Positions 15,042 through 21,053 of a DNA stretch of 21,053 bases are shown one piece after another (position 1 is the stretch's first letter; every line of letters begins with the position of its first letter). The stretch lies in contig JAEOSA010000010.1 of NCBI GenBank assembly GCA_016840595.1, positions 1-21,053 on the forward strand. The letters are read 5' to 3'. The notes under the pieces were generated by a model, which had not been told where the DNA came from, did no database searches, and was given only the letters and a program-made list of their open reading frames with translations. Both the position numbers and the translations under genes were made by a program. This DNA is from Candidatus Hermodarchaeota archaeon (GTDB taxonomy: Archaea; Asgardarchaeota; Hermodarchaeia; Hermodarchaeales; Hermodarchaeaceae).

Positions 15042-15821
15042 CTATTCGATTCGTTGACAAACTCCAATAGTAAAAGTTGCGTGGAGAGTAAAACCTAGTC
15101 GCTCGTAAATGCGGATAGCATTACTGTTGTCTGACTCTACCATCAAGGTCACATATTGATAGTGTTGAAACAGATCGTTTATCACGCCACATAGGACGCT
15201 GGTTCCGTACCCACGTTGTTGGTGGCGTGGTAATGTGGCTAAGTTTCCAATGACAGCGGCACCTGGGCTAGCTTTGTAGACACCAATAGTTCCACATATT
15301 GAAACTAAAACATTATTTTGCCTGATGCCATGGAAAGGTCCGAGGTCGAGCTGCCTTGGATTCCACGCTCCAGCAGGGATAATTTGATAGAAATGCTCAA
15401 CTTCATCCAAATTATCAGTAGTTAATCGTTCAGTTGGTAGAATTTCTGGCGGATTGTACTGGTCAGGCTCCACTTTCATAAGCAAAAATTTCCCCTGCGT
15501 CAAGAACTGGTACTGTTTTTCAACAATGGGAACATGATTTTCAGGAATAATAGCAAACACTGAAGGATATGAAAGTCGGGCAATCAGTTGATGAACTGCG
15601 TCCTGAGTTCCCCGAGTGAAGAAGCTTCCCATACCTCGACCCCCTTTATAGATGATCAAACAGCCTTGTATTACGTTTTCTTCTTTGGCTACAAACCATT
15701 CAGTAAGATCCCAGACTAAGGTAAGATCATATAATGGGAGCCCATTGAGGGGGATGTCATGGCGAAGAAAGACTTCGATATCTTGGGTTGGTTCTGTAAG
15801 TCGTTGGATAGTTAGTGTCAT
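15042..15821 (-). CDS. GNAT-family N-acetyltransferase
   Basis: 259 residues. The C-terminal ~120 residues form a GNAT domain of the FR47-like type: AAVIGNLATLPRHQQRGYGTSVLCGVINDLF (about 188-218) carries the acetyl-CoA binding R/Q-x-x-G-x-G motif as QQRGYG, and LMVESDNSNAIRIYERLGF is the conserved late strand-helix. The N-terminal ~130 residues form a degenerate first domain, a common two-domain arrangement. It transfers an acetyl group to an amine; the acceptor is unknown. It lies 66 bases after the UPF0173 hydrolase gene and may share its transcript; a strong terminator follows. Confidence 0.88.
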   Translation of the reverse strand: MTLTIQRLTEPTQDIEVFLRHDIPLNGLPLYDLTLVWDLTEWFVAKEENVIQGCLIIYKGGRGMGSFFTRGTQDAVHQLIARLSYPSVFAIIPENHVPIVEKQYQFLTQGKFLLMKVEPDQYNPPEILPTERLTTDNLDEVEHFYQIIPAGAWNPRQLDLGPFHGIRQNNVLVSICGTIGVYKASPGAAVIGNLATLPRHQQRGYGTSVLCGVINDLFQHYQYVTLMVESDNSNAIRIYERLGFTLHATFTIGVCQRIE

Positions 15822-15887
15822 CTCTATGGTTTCCTCGCCGAATTGACTAGCTTTTTCCCAAATTCGTGTTCAATTCAAACTGGCAGG

Positions 15888-16544
15888 TTACGGGATTTCG
15901 TATTCCCCATCTTTGGTTAGAACGACGACTTTTACCTTAGAATTGGATTCAACCTTATTCTTGAAGCCGGAAGTATCCTTATCCCAAGTATGCATAGGGA
16001 TAGCAACTTTAGGATTAATGGCGATGGCAGCATCTGCACCATCCTCATTTTCCATGGTGTATGTGCCTCCTACGGGAAGTAGCGCAACATCGATGTCACC
16101 AAGTACTTTCATTTCAGAAATGAAATCCGTGTCCCCTGCATGATAGATGGTTTTGCCATCTATGGTGATGACATATCCCACACCAAAGCCTTTAGGATGA
16201 AATGGCTGGCCAGGAGCCCGGAACCTAGTTTCATTATAGGCATGAACCGCCCGGACCTTCACATCGTCGACAGTGGTTTCCTCGCCGGGTTTCAACGCGT
16301 GGACTTTGCCACCAATTTTTTCATGACAATCGGCTGGTGCAATGACCACGGTTTTGTCACCACGAACCTGATTGATTTTGTCAGGATCACAGTGATCGAA
16401 GTGTGAGTGGGTGGCTAGAACGATGTCGGCTTCTTCCTTGGGATCAGCGGCTTTTTCGAGGTCGATGTAGATGTTTTTTGATTTTGTTTTAATTTGGAAG
16501 CTAGCGTGGGCTAGCCATTTGATTGTTACAGTCAATATTACCAC
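15888..16544 (-). CDS. UPF0173-family metallo-beta-lactamase-fold hydrolase
   Basis: 218 residues. The metal-binding signature is THSHFDHCD (about 45-53), with further ligands in HAYN, HAGDTDF (about 135-141) and the final PMHTWDKDT. The short form with KWLAHASFQI at the N-terminus and ALLPVGGTYTM in the core is the UPF0173/YtkL-type zinc hydrolase; the substrate is unknown. The start is GTG (16544), with a TATA-like ATTTTAAT (16571-16580) about 30 bases upstream, consistent with an almost leaderless message; TTG three codons in is an alternative. First gene of a probable pair with the GNAT gene, and divergent from the small membrane protein at 16690. Confidence 0.92.
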   Translation of the reverse strand: MVILTVTIKWLAHASFQIKTKSKNIYIDLEKAADPKEEADIVLATHSHFDHCDPDKINQVRGDKTVVIAPADCHEKIGGKVHALKPGEETTVDDVKVRAVHAYNETRFRAPGQPFHPKGFGVGYVITIDGKTIYHAGDTDFISEMKVLGDIDVALLPVGGTYTMENEDGADAAIAINPKVAIPMHTWDKDTSGFKNKVESNSKVKVVVLTKDGEYEIP

Positions 16545-16570
16545 GCAGGTGTTAGGAAGGCGGTTGAGCT

Positions 16571-16580
16571 ATTAAAATGC
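16571..16580 (-). promoter_or_regulatory. TATA-like box of the UPF0173 gene
   Basis: GCATTTTAAT on the minus strand, centred about 30 bases before the GTG start. Confidence 0.4.
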
Positions 16581-16659
16581 TAAGTAGATACATCCATTAA
16601 TGGTTTTCAAATACATCAGTGAGTTAAGAACCCCTGCACGGATATGATATTGAGGCAAA

Positions 16660-16670
16660 CTTAAGAATAA
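16660..16670 (+). promoter_or_regulatory. TATA-like box of the first small membrane protein gene
   Basis: CTTAAGAATAA centred about 26 bases before ATG 16690, the leaderless spacing. A GGAG at 16672-16675 is too far (14 bases) to be a good ribosome site, which favours leaderless translation. Confidence 0.4.
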
Positions 16671-16689
16671 AGGAGAACGTCCACAAATT

Positions 16690-16950
16690 ATGCAAATGTT
16701 TCAAAGCCTAAAACGTCGAATCGGTGTTACTGTGGTCATGGTCATCTTATATTTCGTTTTTCTGGTGATTTGGCTTTGGTTCTTCGCTGATGGAACAAAT
16801 CCCTGGTTACTATCGCTGGGTATTGAAATCAACTTCTGGCGAAATTGGGCAATCTTTATCCTCGGATTTCTTATCACTGGCGGAATCATTACAATCATCT
16901 GGATAACGTTTCGACCATCATTTGGACCACCCCAAGAGACTGAAGAATAG
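16690..16950 (+). CDS. Small two-helix membrane protein
   Basis: 86 residues, no family recognised. Two membrane helices: about 11-32 (GVTVVMVILYFVFLVIWLWFF) and about 53-76 (NWAIFILGFLITGGIITIIWI), with a short loop containing DGTNPWLLSLGIEINFW and an acidic tail PPQETEE. A basic N-terminus (KRR) suggests both ends are cytoplasmic. A second small membrane protein follows. A second ATG two codons in (16696) is also possible. Confidence 0.65.
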   Translation: MQMFQSLKRRIGVTVVMVILYFVFLVIWLWFFADGTNPWLLSLGIEINFWRNWAIFILGFLITGGIITIIWITFRPSFGPPQETEE

Positions 16951-16971
16951 TTGGATGCATTCTAAGTTGAA

Positions 16972-16994
16972 TGAGTCCTGAAAACTAGGACTTA
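16972..16994 (+). terminator. Hairpin between the two small membrane protein genes
   Basis: AGTCCT (16974-16979) and AGGACT (16987-16992) pair around a seven-base loop, extended by a G-T and a T-A pair. It follows the first gene's stop by about 20 bases and overlaps the TATA-like box of the next gene. No T-run follows, so it may be a weak terminator or an operator. Confidence 0.35.
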
Positions 16995-16999
16995 AATTG
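16990..16999 (+). promoter_or_regulatory. TATA-like box of the second small membrane protein gene
   Basis: ACTTAAATTG centred about 31 bases before ATG 17026, in the right arm of the hairpin at 16972-16994. Confidence 0.4.
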
Positions 17000-17025
17000 A
17001 ACAAGAATACCGAGTTGAGTATACC

Positions 17026-17247
17026 ATGTCAGAGAAGAAAGAACCAAGACCTATCAGTCGGAGAACACGTGCCTACGTGAGTCTTATCTTCCTTTTTCTC
17101 ATTTTTCCGACAGTCATACTCTGGATGATATTTGTCAACCCATATTTTGCATCCAACCAGGCTCTTAACGTTTTAATCCTCTTCATTTTGGTCTGGCTAG
17201 GGTTAGCCGGAATTCCCTGGTTACCAGTCTTGTTTCCCAGAGAATAA
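17026..17247 (+). CDS. Small two-helix membrane protein
   Basis: 73 residues, no family recognised. A basic soluble N-terminus (SEKKEPRPISRRTR) is followed by helices at about 17-37 (AYVSLIFLFLIFPTVILWMIF) and about 47-69 (LNVLILFILVWLGLAGIPWLPVL). It resembles the preceding gene product in size and topology but not in sequence. The 20 bases after its stop lead into the YcaQ-like gene. Role unknown. Confidence 0.6.
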   Translation: MSEKKEPRPISRRTRAYVSLIFLFLIFPTVILWMIFVNPYFASNQALNVLILFILVWLGLAGIPWLPVLFPRE

Positions 17248-17306
17248 GCAATGGCTTTTATCACTCATTGAAGACTAGTATGTTCACTAGCCCGAATGGG
17301 ATAATC

Positions 17307-18509
17307 ATGCGAAAAATTTCATTAGCTGACGCACGACGACTCGTCATCTCCTCTCAACACCTCGCCAGCCCAAAAATCGCTGCAAACAAAGAAGGAATAC
17401 TGCAAATCATCCAAGATCTTGGTTGTGTGCAAATCGACCCGATAAACATTGTCGCACCAAGCCATCAAATCGTGCTCTGGAGTCGACTTGGACAATATGA
17501 CATAGCTGATTTTAATCAACTAATGTGGGAAGAACACCAACTGTTGGAAGACTGGGGGCACTGCACCTCCATTGTTCCCACCACGGATTATCCCATCTTC
17601 AAAACGCTCAAACGCGAATGGAAACCCCCGTCAAAATTCCAACAATGGCTCACCAATAATCAGAAACTCCGTCGCTATATCCTATCAGAAATACGTCAAC
17701 ATGGTCCACTCCACACAGCCCATTTCAAAGACAAGGCAGATGTCGACTGGACCTCAACAGGATGGACAGCGGGTCGAAACATCACTCAAATGCTCACATA
17801 CCTCTGGGTCACTGGAAAAATCATGGTGGCACGCCGCGAAGGCAACACCAAATACTGGGACTTGACACAACGAGTACTGCCAAAATGGACACCAACCGAA
17901 CGCTTAACCAGCCATCAAGTACGTACACGCATCGCTGAACGAGCGCTCCAAGCCCTGGGCTTGGCCCAACCGAATCATATCCGGTACTACTACATTCGGG
18001 GAATCCCTGAAAACATCGCCCCAGTGTTATCAAAACTTACATCACTGAAGCAAATCGAACAAATTCAGATTATTAACTCCAAATCCAAACAACCCCTTCG
18101 TGGAACTTGGTATATTCACAAGACAAACCTTCCATTGCTAGAACGAATTGAGAACGGGGATTGGACTGGAAGAACAACACTCCTCTCACCCTTTGATAAC
18201 CTCATCTACGAGCGGAAACGGATCGAACAACTCTTCAACTTCAAATACCGACTAGAAATCTATGTCCCAGAGAAAGACCGGAAATTCGGGCCCTACGCAC
18301 TCCCCATCCTTTTCGGTGACCAATTCGTTGGACGCATAGAGGCCAAGCTCAATCGAGAAACCAATCACCTTGAAATCCGAGGAATTCACTCAGAACCCAG
18401 CACAAAGCTCACCAAAGAAGTTATTGAAGCGATTCAAGCGATCTTGAAAGAGTTTGCCACATTTCTAAAAGCAGAACACATTCAACATTTCATAAAAACC
18501 CCAAAGTAA
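17307..18509 (+). CDS. YcaQ/AlkZ-like winged-helix DNA glycosylase
   Basis: 400 residues from ATG 17307. This family (HTH_42, winged helix) includes bacterial glycosylases that unhook interstrand crosslinks and remove bulky alkylated bases. The catalytic Q-x-D/Q motif is present as VQID (Gln42, Asp44) in LGCVQIDPINIVAPSHQIVLWSR, the QxD form seen in YcaQ rather than the QxQ of AlkZ; EDWGHCTSIVP, HGPLHTAHF, GKIMVARREG and LLSPFDNLIYERKR are further family blocks. The frame stays open upstream (TTG 17268, ATG 17280), but relatives start close to ISLADARRL, which favours 17307. It converges on padR with a 40-base gap. Likely a DNA-repair enzyme, independent of its neighbours. Confidence 0.82.
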   Translation: MRKISLADARRLVISSQHLASPKIAANKEGILQIIQDLGCVQIDPINIVAPSHQIVLWSRLGQYDIADFNQLMWEEHQLLEDWGHCTSIVPTTDYPIFKTLKREWKPPSKFQQWLTNNQKLRRYILSEIRQHGPLHTAHFKDKADVDWTSTGWTAGRNITQMLTYLWVTGKIMVARREGNTKYWDLTQRVLPKWTPTERLTSHQVRTRIAERALQALGLAQPNHIRYYYIRGIPENIAPVLSKLTSLKQIEQIQIINSKSKQPLRGTWYIHKTNLPLLERIENGDWTGRTTLLSPFDNLIYERKRIEQLFNFKYRLEIYVPEKDRKFGPYALPILFGDQFVGRIEAKLNRETNHLEIRGIHSEPSTKLTKEVIEAIQAILKEFATFLKAEHIQHFIKTPK

Positions 18510-18549
18510 GGAAAAAAGCCTCAATCAAAAGCAAATAATAATCCAGATT

Positions 18550-19020
18550 TTAGCCTTTAATTTTCGAAATTTCTTTTTCGATATCTTTGAGTACAACTTT
18601 CATCTGATCACGGAATTTGATGAGAAGATCCTTTCTGTCCTTTGGTGGTAAACGTTCAAGGATTAATAATGGAAAACGTCCGATTGTACGACCTTCAAAA
18701 GAAGACATCATCCGTGAAATCATTTTGGCCAGGTGTGTCACTTCCTCCTCAAGCTTCACTTTCCCTTCTTTTGTGATTGAGTAGACAGTTCGCTCAACCT
18801 CACCTTTGTAATCTTTTTGACTTGTGATGAATCCCTGCTCTTCAAGCTGGCTCAAAGTGTTGTAAAGGAGCGAATGGGAAGGTGACCAATGACCCTCGGT
18901 ATCTTCTTCGACGCATTTCATGATTTCATAGCCATGTAAAGGTTTGTCGTTGAGAATCCGTAGGATTGAAATACGCAGGAGTGCACCCTTCGGGCGTTGA
19001 AAGAAGGGAGGAAATGCCAT
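18550..19020 (-). CDS. PadR-family transcriptional regulator
   Basis: 156 residues. The N-terminal winged helix (about 10-90) has the PadR pattern: ALLRISILRILNDKPLHGYEIMKCVEE, SPSHSLLYNTLSQLEEQGFI, KGEVERTVYSITKEGKVKLEEE. The rest is helical (a Vtr1-type dimerisation region), with LERLPPKDRKDLLIKFRDQM. PadR repressors often sense small toxic molecules and control adjacent efflux pumps; here the gene is divergent from a MacB-type ABC pair with about 100 bases between starts, which fits that pattern. A TATA-like box at 19043-19051 gives a leaderless message. Confidence 0.92.
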   Translation of the reverse strand: MAFPPFFQRPKGALLRISILRILNDKPLHGYEIMKCVEEDTEGHWSPSHSLLYNTLSQLEEQGFITSQKDYKGEVERTVYSITKEGKVKLEEEVTHLAKMISRMMSSFEGRTIGRFPLLILERLPPKDRKDLLIKFRDQMKVVLKDIEKEISKIKG

Positions 19021-19042
19021 ACTAGCTGATTATTTCCGAAAG

Positions 19043-19051
19043 CTTATATAT
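19043..19051 (-). promoter_or_regulatory. TATA box of padR
   Basis: ATATATAAG on the minus strand, centred about 27 bases before ATG 19020. Its palindromic core (CTTATATAT) could also serve the divergent ABC gene. No clear PadR operator repeat was found in the 102-base intergenic region. Confidence 0.55.
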
Positions 19052-19122
19052 GTTTGTTAATTTCATGTCTTTTAGAGTCATAAAATTACTGAACAAATTC
19101 TCCACATTCTTTGGTGAAAGTC

Positions 19123-19899
19123 ATGACAGAACAAAAACCCATACAAACCGTGGACCCATTAAAGGCATTATTTGACTATCAATCACACACTTCAGATTAT
19201 ATTATTGAAACCACCAATCTCTGTAAGACATATGAAATGGGACCTGTTAAGGTACGCGCTGTTCAGGGAGTAAACCTTCAAGTTCGTCGTGGCGAGTTCC
19301 TTGTAATTCTAGGGGTTTCAGGGAGTGGTAAATCGACCCTGCTTCACCTTCTAGGAGCCTTAGATCAACCTACTCAAGGCAAAGTGTATGTTGAAGGGCT
19401 TGACCTATCCACTCTGGACCATAACAAGCTGGCGGATGTTCGGTTACGTCGAGTGGGATTTGTGTTCCAGTTCTTCAATTTAATGCCCCAACTTACAGCC
19501 CAAGGCAACGTGGAACTCCCCTTGAAATTTGCAGAAGTGCCCACATCAAGTGCAAGGGGCCGTGCCCGAGAATTACTCACACGCGTAGGGCTAGGTGAAC
19601 GTCGAGAACACATTCCCTCTGAACTGAGTGGTGGAGAACAACAACGCGTTGCCATTGCACGGGCCTTGGCAAATAATCCCCGGATTATACTTGCGGATGA
19701 GCCCACCGGCAACTTGGATACCAAGACCGGGGCTGAAATTATTCACTTGCTCCGAGAGCTGAATCAAACACAAGGGCTCACCTTTGTAGTAGTTGGCCAT
19801 GACCAACGATTAACGACGGTAGCAGATCGTGTCATAGAGATGCAAGACGGCGCATTTGTAAGCGAACGCAAAGGCGGAGGCGAGGTGACACTTCAATGA
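19123..19899 (+). CDS. ABC transporter ATPase (MacB/LolD type)
   Basis: 258 residues from ATG 19123, which has GGTGA five bases upstream; an in-frame TTG and GTG just before it are less likely. Walker [11 protein letters not shown]-loop [14 protein letters not shown], signature [15 protein letters not shown], Walker [13 protein letters not shown] and the switch region VVVGHDQ are intact, and the sequence is of the LolD/MacB-ATPase type that drives mechanotransmission-type exporters. About 25 residues precede the domain. The stop overlaps the permease start (ATGA), so both are translated together. Likely target of the divergent PadR. Confidence 0.95.
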   Translation: MTEQKPIQTVDPLKALFDYQSHTSDYIIETTNLCKTYEMGPVKVRAVQGVNLQVRRGEFLVILGVSGSGKSTLLHLLGALDQPTQGKVYVEGLDLSTLDHNKLADVRLRRVGFVFQFFNLMPQLTAQGNVELPLKFAEVPTSSARGRARELLTRVGLGERREHIPSELSGGEQQRVAIARALANNPRIILADEPTGNLDTKTGAEIIHLLRELNQTQGLTFVVVGHDQRLTTVADRVIEMQDGAFVSERKGGGEVTLQ

Positions 19900-21053
19900 A
19901 ATTTAGAAACATCCTCGGATTATCCTGGGCCAATATGCGCCGCCGAAAAACCCGAACTGCCCTAACAACCTTAGGCATCGTGGTTGGTATCATGGCTGTT
20001 GTATCCATTGCAGCACTGAGCGGCGGGTTTGAAGCTCAGATTTCTGATCAGCTCATGCAAGGTCTTGACATGGATATTCTAACTGTCATGCCTGGTGGTG
20101 GAATTCTAGGAGGAGGCGGATTGACATCCCTTCAGTTGAATGATACTACCCTTATTCGAAACGTCACTGGTGTTGAAGCAACTCTTCCCTATTCTCAAAC
20201 CGGAACCAGTGTTTACAACGAAACCGGAGGAACCCTTGATACTCGGCTCGTTGGACTCAACTTCACAGATCTGGAGGCCGTTTATGGGCATAAACTCCAA
20301 TTCGCAGAAGGTGGCTATCCTGATATAGGAGTCAATGACTCTTGCGTGATTGGTTATCTTGATGATCCCATTGCTGGCGTAGGTGACAATATCACCACTG
20401 AAATCCTTGTGCGAGTTGGGATGAGCTTCAGCTATGTGAATGTCTCATTCATTGTCAGTGGTGTGCTAGATGAAGCTGGACAATCGGGAATGTTGCCACT
20501 AGATCGCTCTATCTTTGTTCCTCTCGATACGTATCAAGATCTCTTTAATTCTGAAAATATTGACATGATTCTCGCGAAAATCGACGACCCCACTCAAGCG
20601 GATGCTATTGCTGATGATATTAGAGATGCCTTTGAAGATCAAGTACTCGTCATTGTACCCAGTTCGATTATAGAAACCGTTATGGCGGTGTTTGATATTA
20701 TGGAAATTTTCTTGTTAGCCATCGCGTCCATTGCTTTGCTTGTAGCCGGAATTTCAATTCTCAACATCATGTTAGTATCCGTTATGGAACGCACTCGAGA
20801 AATTGGTATCATGAAGGCTGTCGGAGCAAAAGATCGTACAATCCTGAGCCAATTTCTTTCTGAAGCTGTCCTTCTTGGCATCATTGGAGGAACCATAGGC
20901 ATCATAACTGGATGGGGACTTGCCTACGGCATGGGCTTGATGCTCCCATTGCTATTTAGCGGAGATTTCGCAAGTGGATTCACCGGTAGTGAAGGAGGAG
21001 GATTTGGAGGTTTTAGTGGCAGTAGTTCTTTCACACTGACACCCGTGCTTCCA
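19896..21053 (+). CDS. MacB/FtsX-like ABC transporter permease, 5' part
   Basis: 386 codons are open to the window's end with no stop, so the 3' end is outside. The N-terminus LSWANMRRRKTRTALTTLGI leads into membrane helix 1 (about 22-45), then an extracytoplasmic MacB core domain (about 46-265), helix 2 (about 268-292) with LLVAGISILNIMLVSVMERTREIGIMKAVGA, the hallmark cytoplasmic coupling loop, and helix 3 after LSEAVLLGIIGG. The loop after helix 3 is enlarged by a Gly/Ser/Phe-rich stretch (residues ~355-376). A glycine-rich patch also occurs near residue 67. Together with the ATPase it forms an exporter or lipoprotein/peptide pump of unknown substrate. Confidence 0.92.
   Translation, partial: MKFRNILGLSWANMRRRKTRTALTTLGIVVGIMAVVSIAALSGGFEAQISDQLMQGLDMDILTVMPGGGILGGGGLTSLQLNDTTLIRNVTGVEATLPYSQTGTSVYNETGGTLDTRLVGLNFTDLEAVYGHKLQFAEGGYPDIGVNDSCVIGYLDDPIAGVGDNITTEILVRVGMSFSYVNVSFIVSGVLDEAGQSGMLPLDRSIFVPLDTYQDLFNSENIDMILAKIDDPTQADAIADDIRDAFEDQVLVIVPSSIIETVMAVFDIMEIFLLAIASIALLVAGISILNIMLVSVMERTREIGIMKAVGAKDRTILSQFLSEAVLLGIIGGTIGIITGWGLAYGMGLMLPLLFSGDFASGFTGSEGGGFGGFSGSSSFTLTPVLP

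Noticed and set aside
19374..19724. 116-codon minus-strand frame.
   Set aside because: Antisense shadow of the ABC ATPase Walker and signature region.
1..21053. Search for CRISPR repeats, insertion sequences, integrases, toxin-antitoxin or defence genes.
   Set aside because: No regularly spaced direct repeats, transposase or integrase motifs or defence-type domains seen; all larger frames have metabolic, transport, repair or regulatory assignments.

Overview
This window looks archaeal. It opens inside a CODH/acetyl-CoA synthase (Wood-Ljungdahl) cluster of archaeal type, with the 3' part of cdhC followed by cdhD. Many genes have a TATA-like box about 25-30 bases before the start codon with little or no leader, and others use GGAGG or GGTGA ribosome sites and sometimes TTG or GTG starts. 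Mixed with these are families common in bacteria (Fpg, UPF0173, DUF4185, YhhN, PadR, MacB-type ABC), a mixture often seen in mesophilic archaeal lineages such as Asgard groups. That lineage is a guess; no rRNA or tRNA gene is present to settle it.

Layout. (1) 1-4928, plus strand: cdhC (5' end outside the window), cdhD, a 2,4-diaminopentanoate dehydrogenase-like oxidoreductase, and a glutamate-1-semialdehyde-aminomutase-like class-III aminotransferase whose full-length frame is broken by one in-frame TAG. (2) 4827-16544, all minus strand. Read in transcription order (right to left): UPF0173 metal hydrolase and a GNAT acetyltransferase; a three-gene ABC-2 (DUF990-type) exporter; an alpha/beta hydrolase; Fpg DNA glycosylase, a hotdog thioesterase and a nucleoside phosphorylase; a small CxxC protein; a YhhN-type membrane protein; a small desulforedoxin-like protein; a thioredoxin-reductase-like flavoprotein followed 20 bases later by a membrane-anchored DUF4185 protein. 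(3) 16690-18509, plus strand: two small two-helix membrane proteins and a YcaQ-like winged-helix DNA glycosylase. (4) 18550-21053: a PadR repressor gene divergent from a MacB/LolD-type ABC ATPase-permease pair that runs off the window.

Points deserving a second look: the aminotransferase with an amber codon at position 172 and a perfect hairpin enclosing its GGTGA ribosome site; the thioredoxin reductase that lacks the arginine motif for NADPH, near a desulforedoxin-like protein carrying an unusual cysteine-rich insert; a matching beta-strand motif at the end of CdhC and the start of CdhD; a nested GC-rich fold in the fpg/hydrolase gap; and several clean hairpins that look like terminators or operators. 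I found no CRISPR array, transposon, integrase, prophage or defence island. Ten of 23 genes end in TAG, twelve in TAA and one in TGA.
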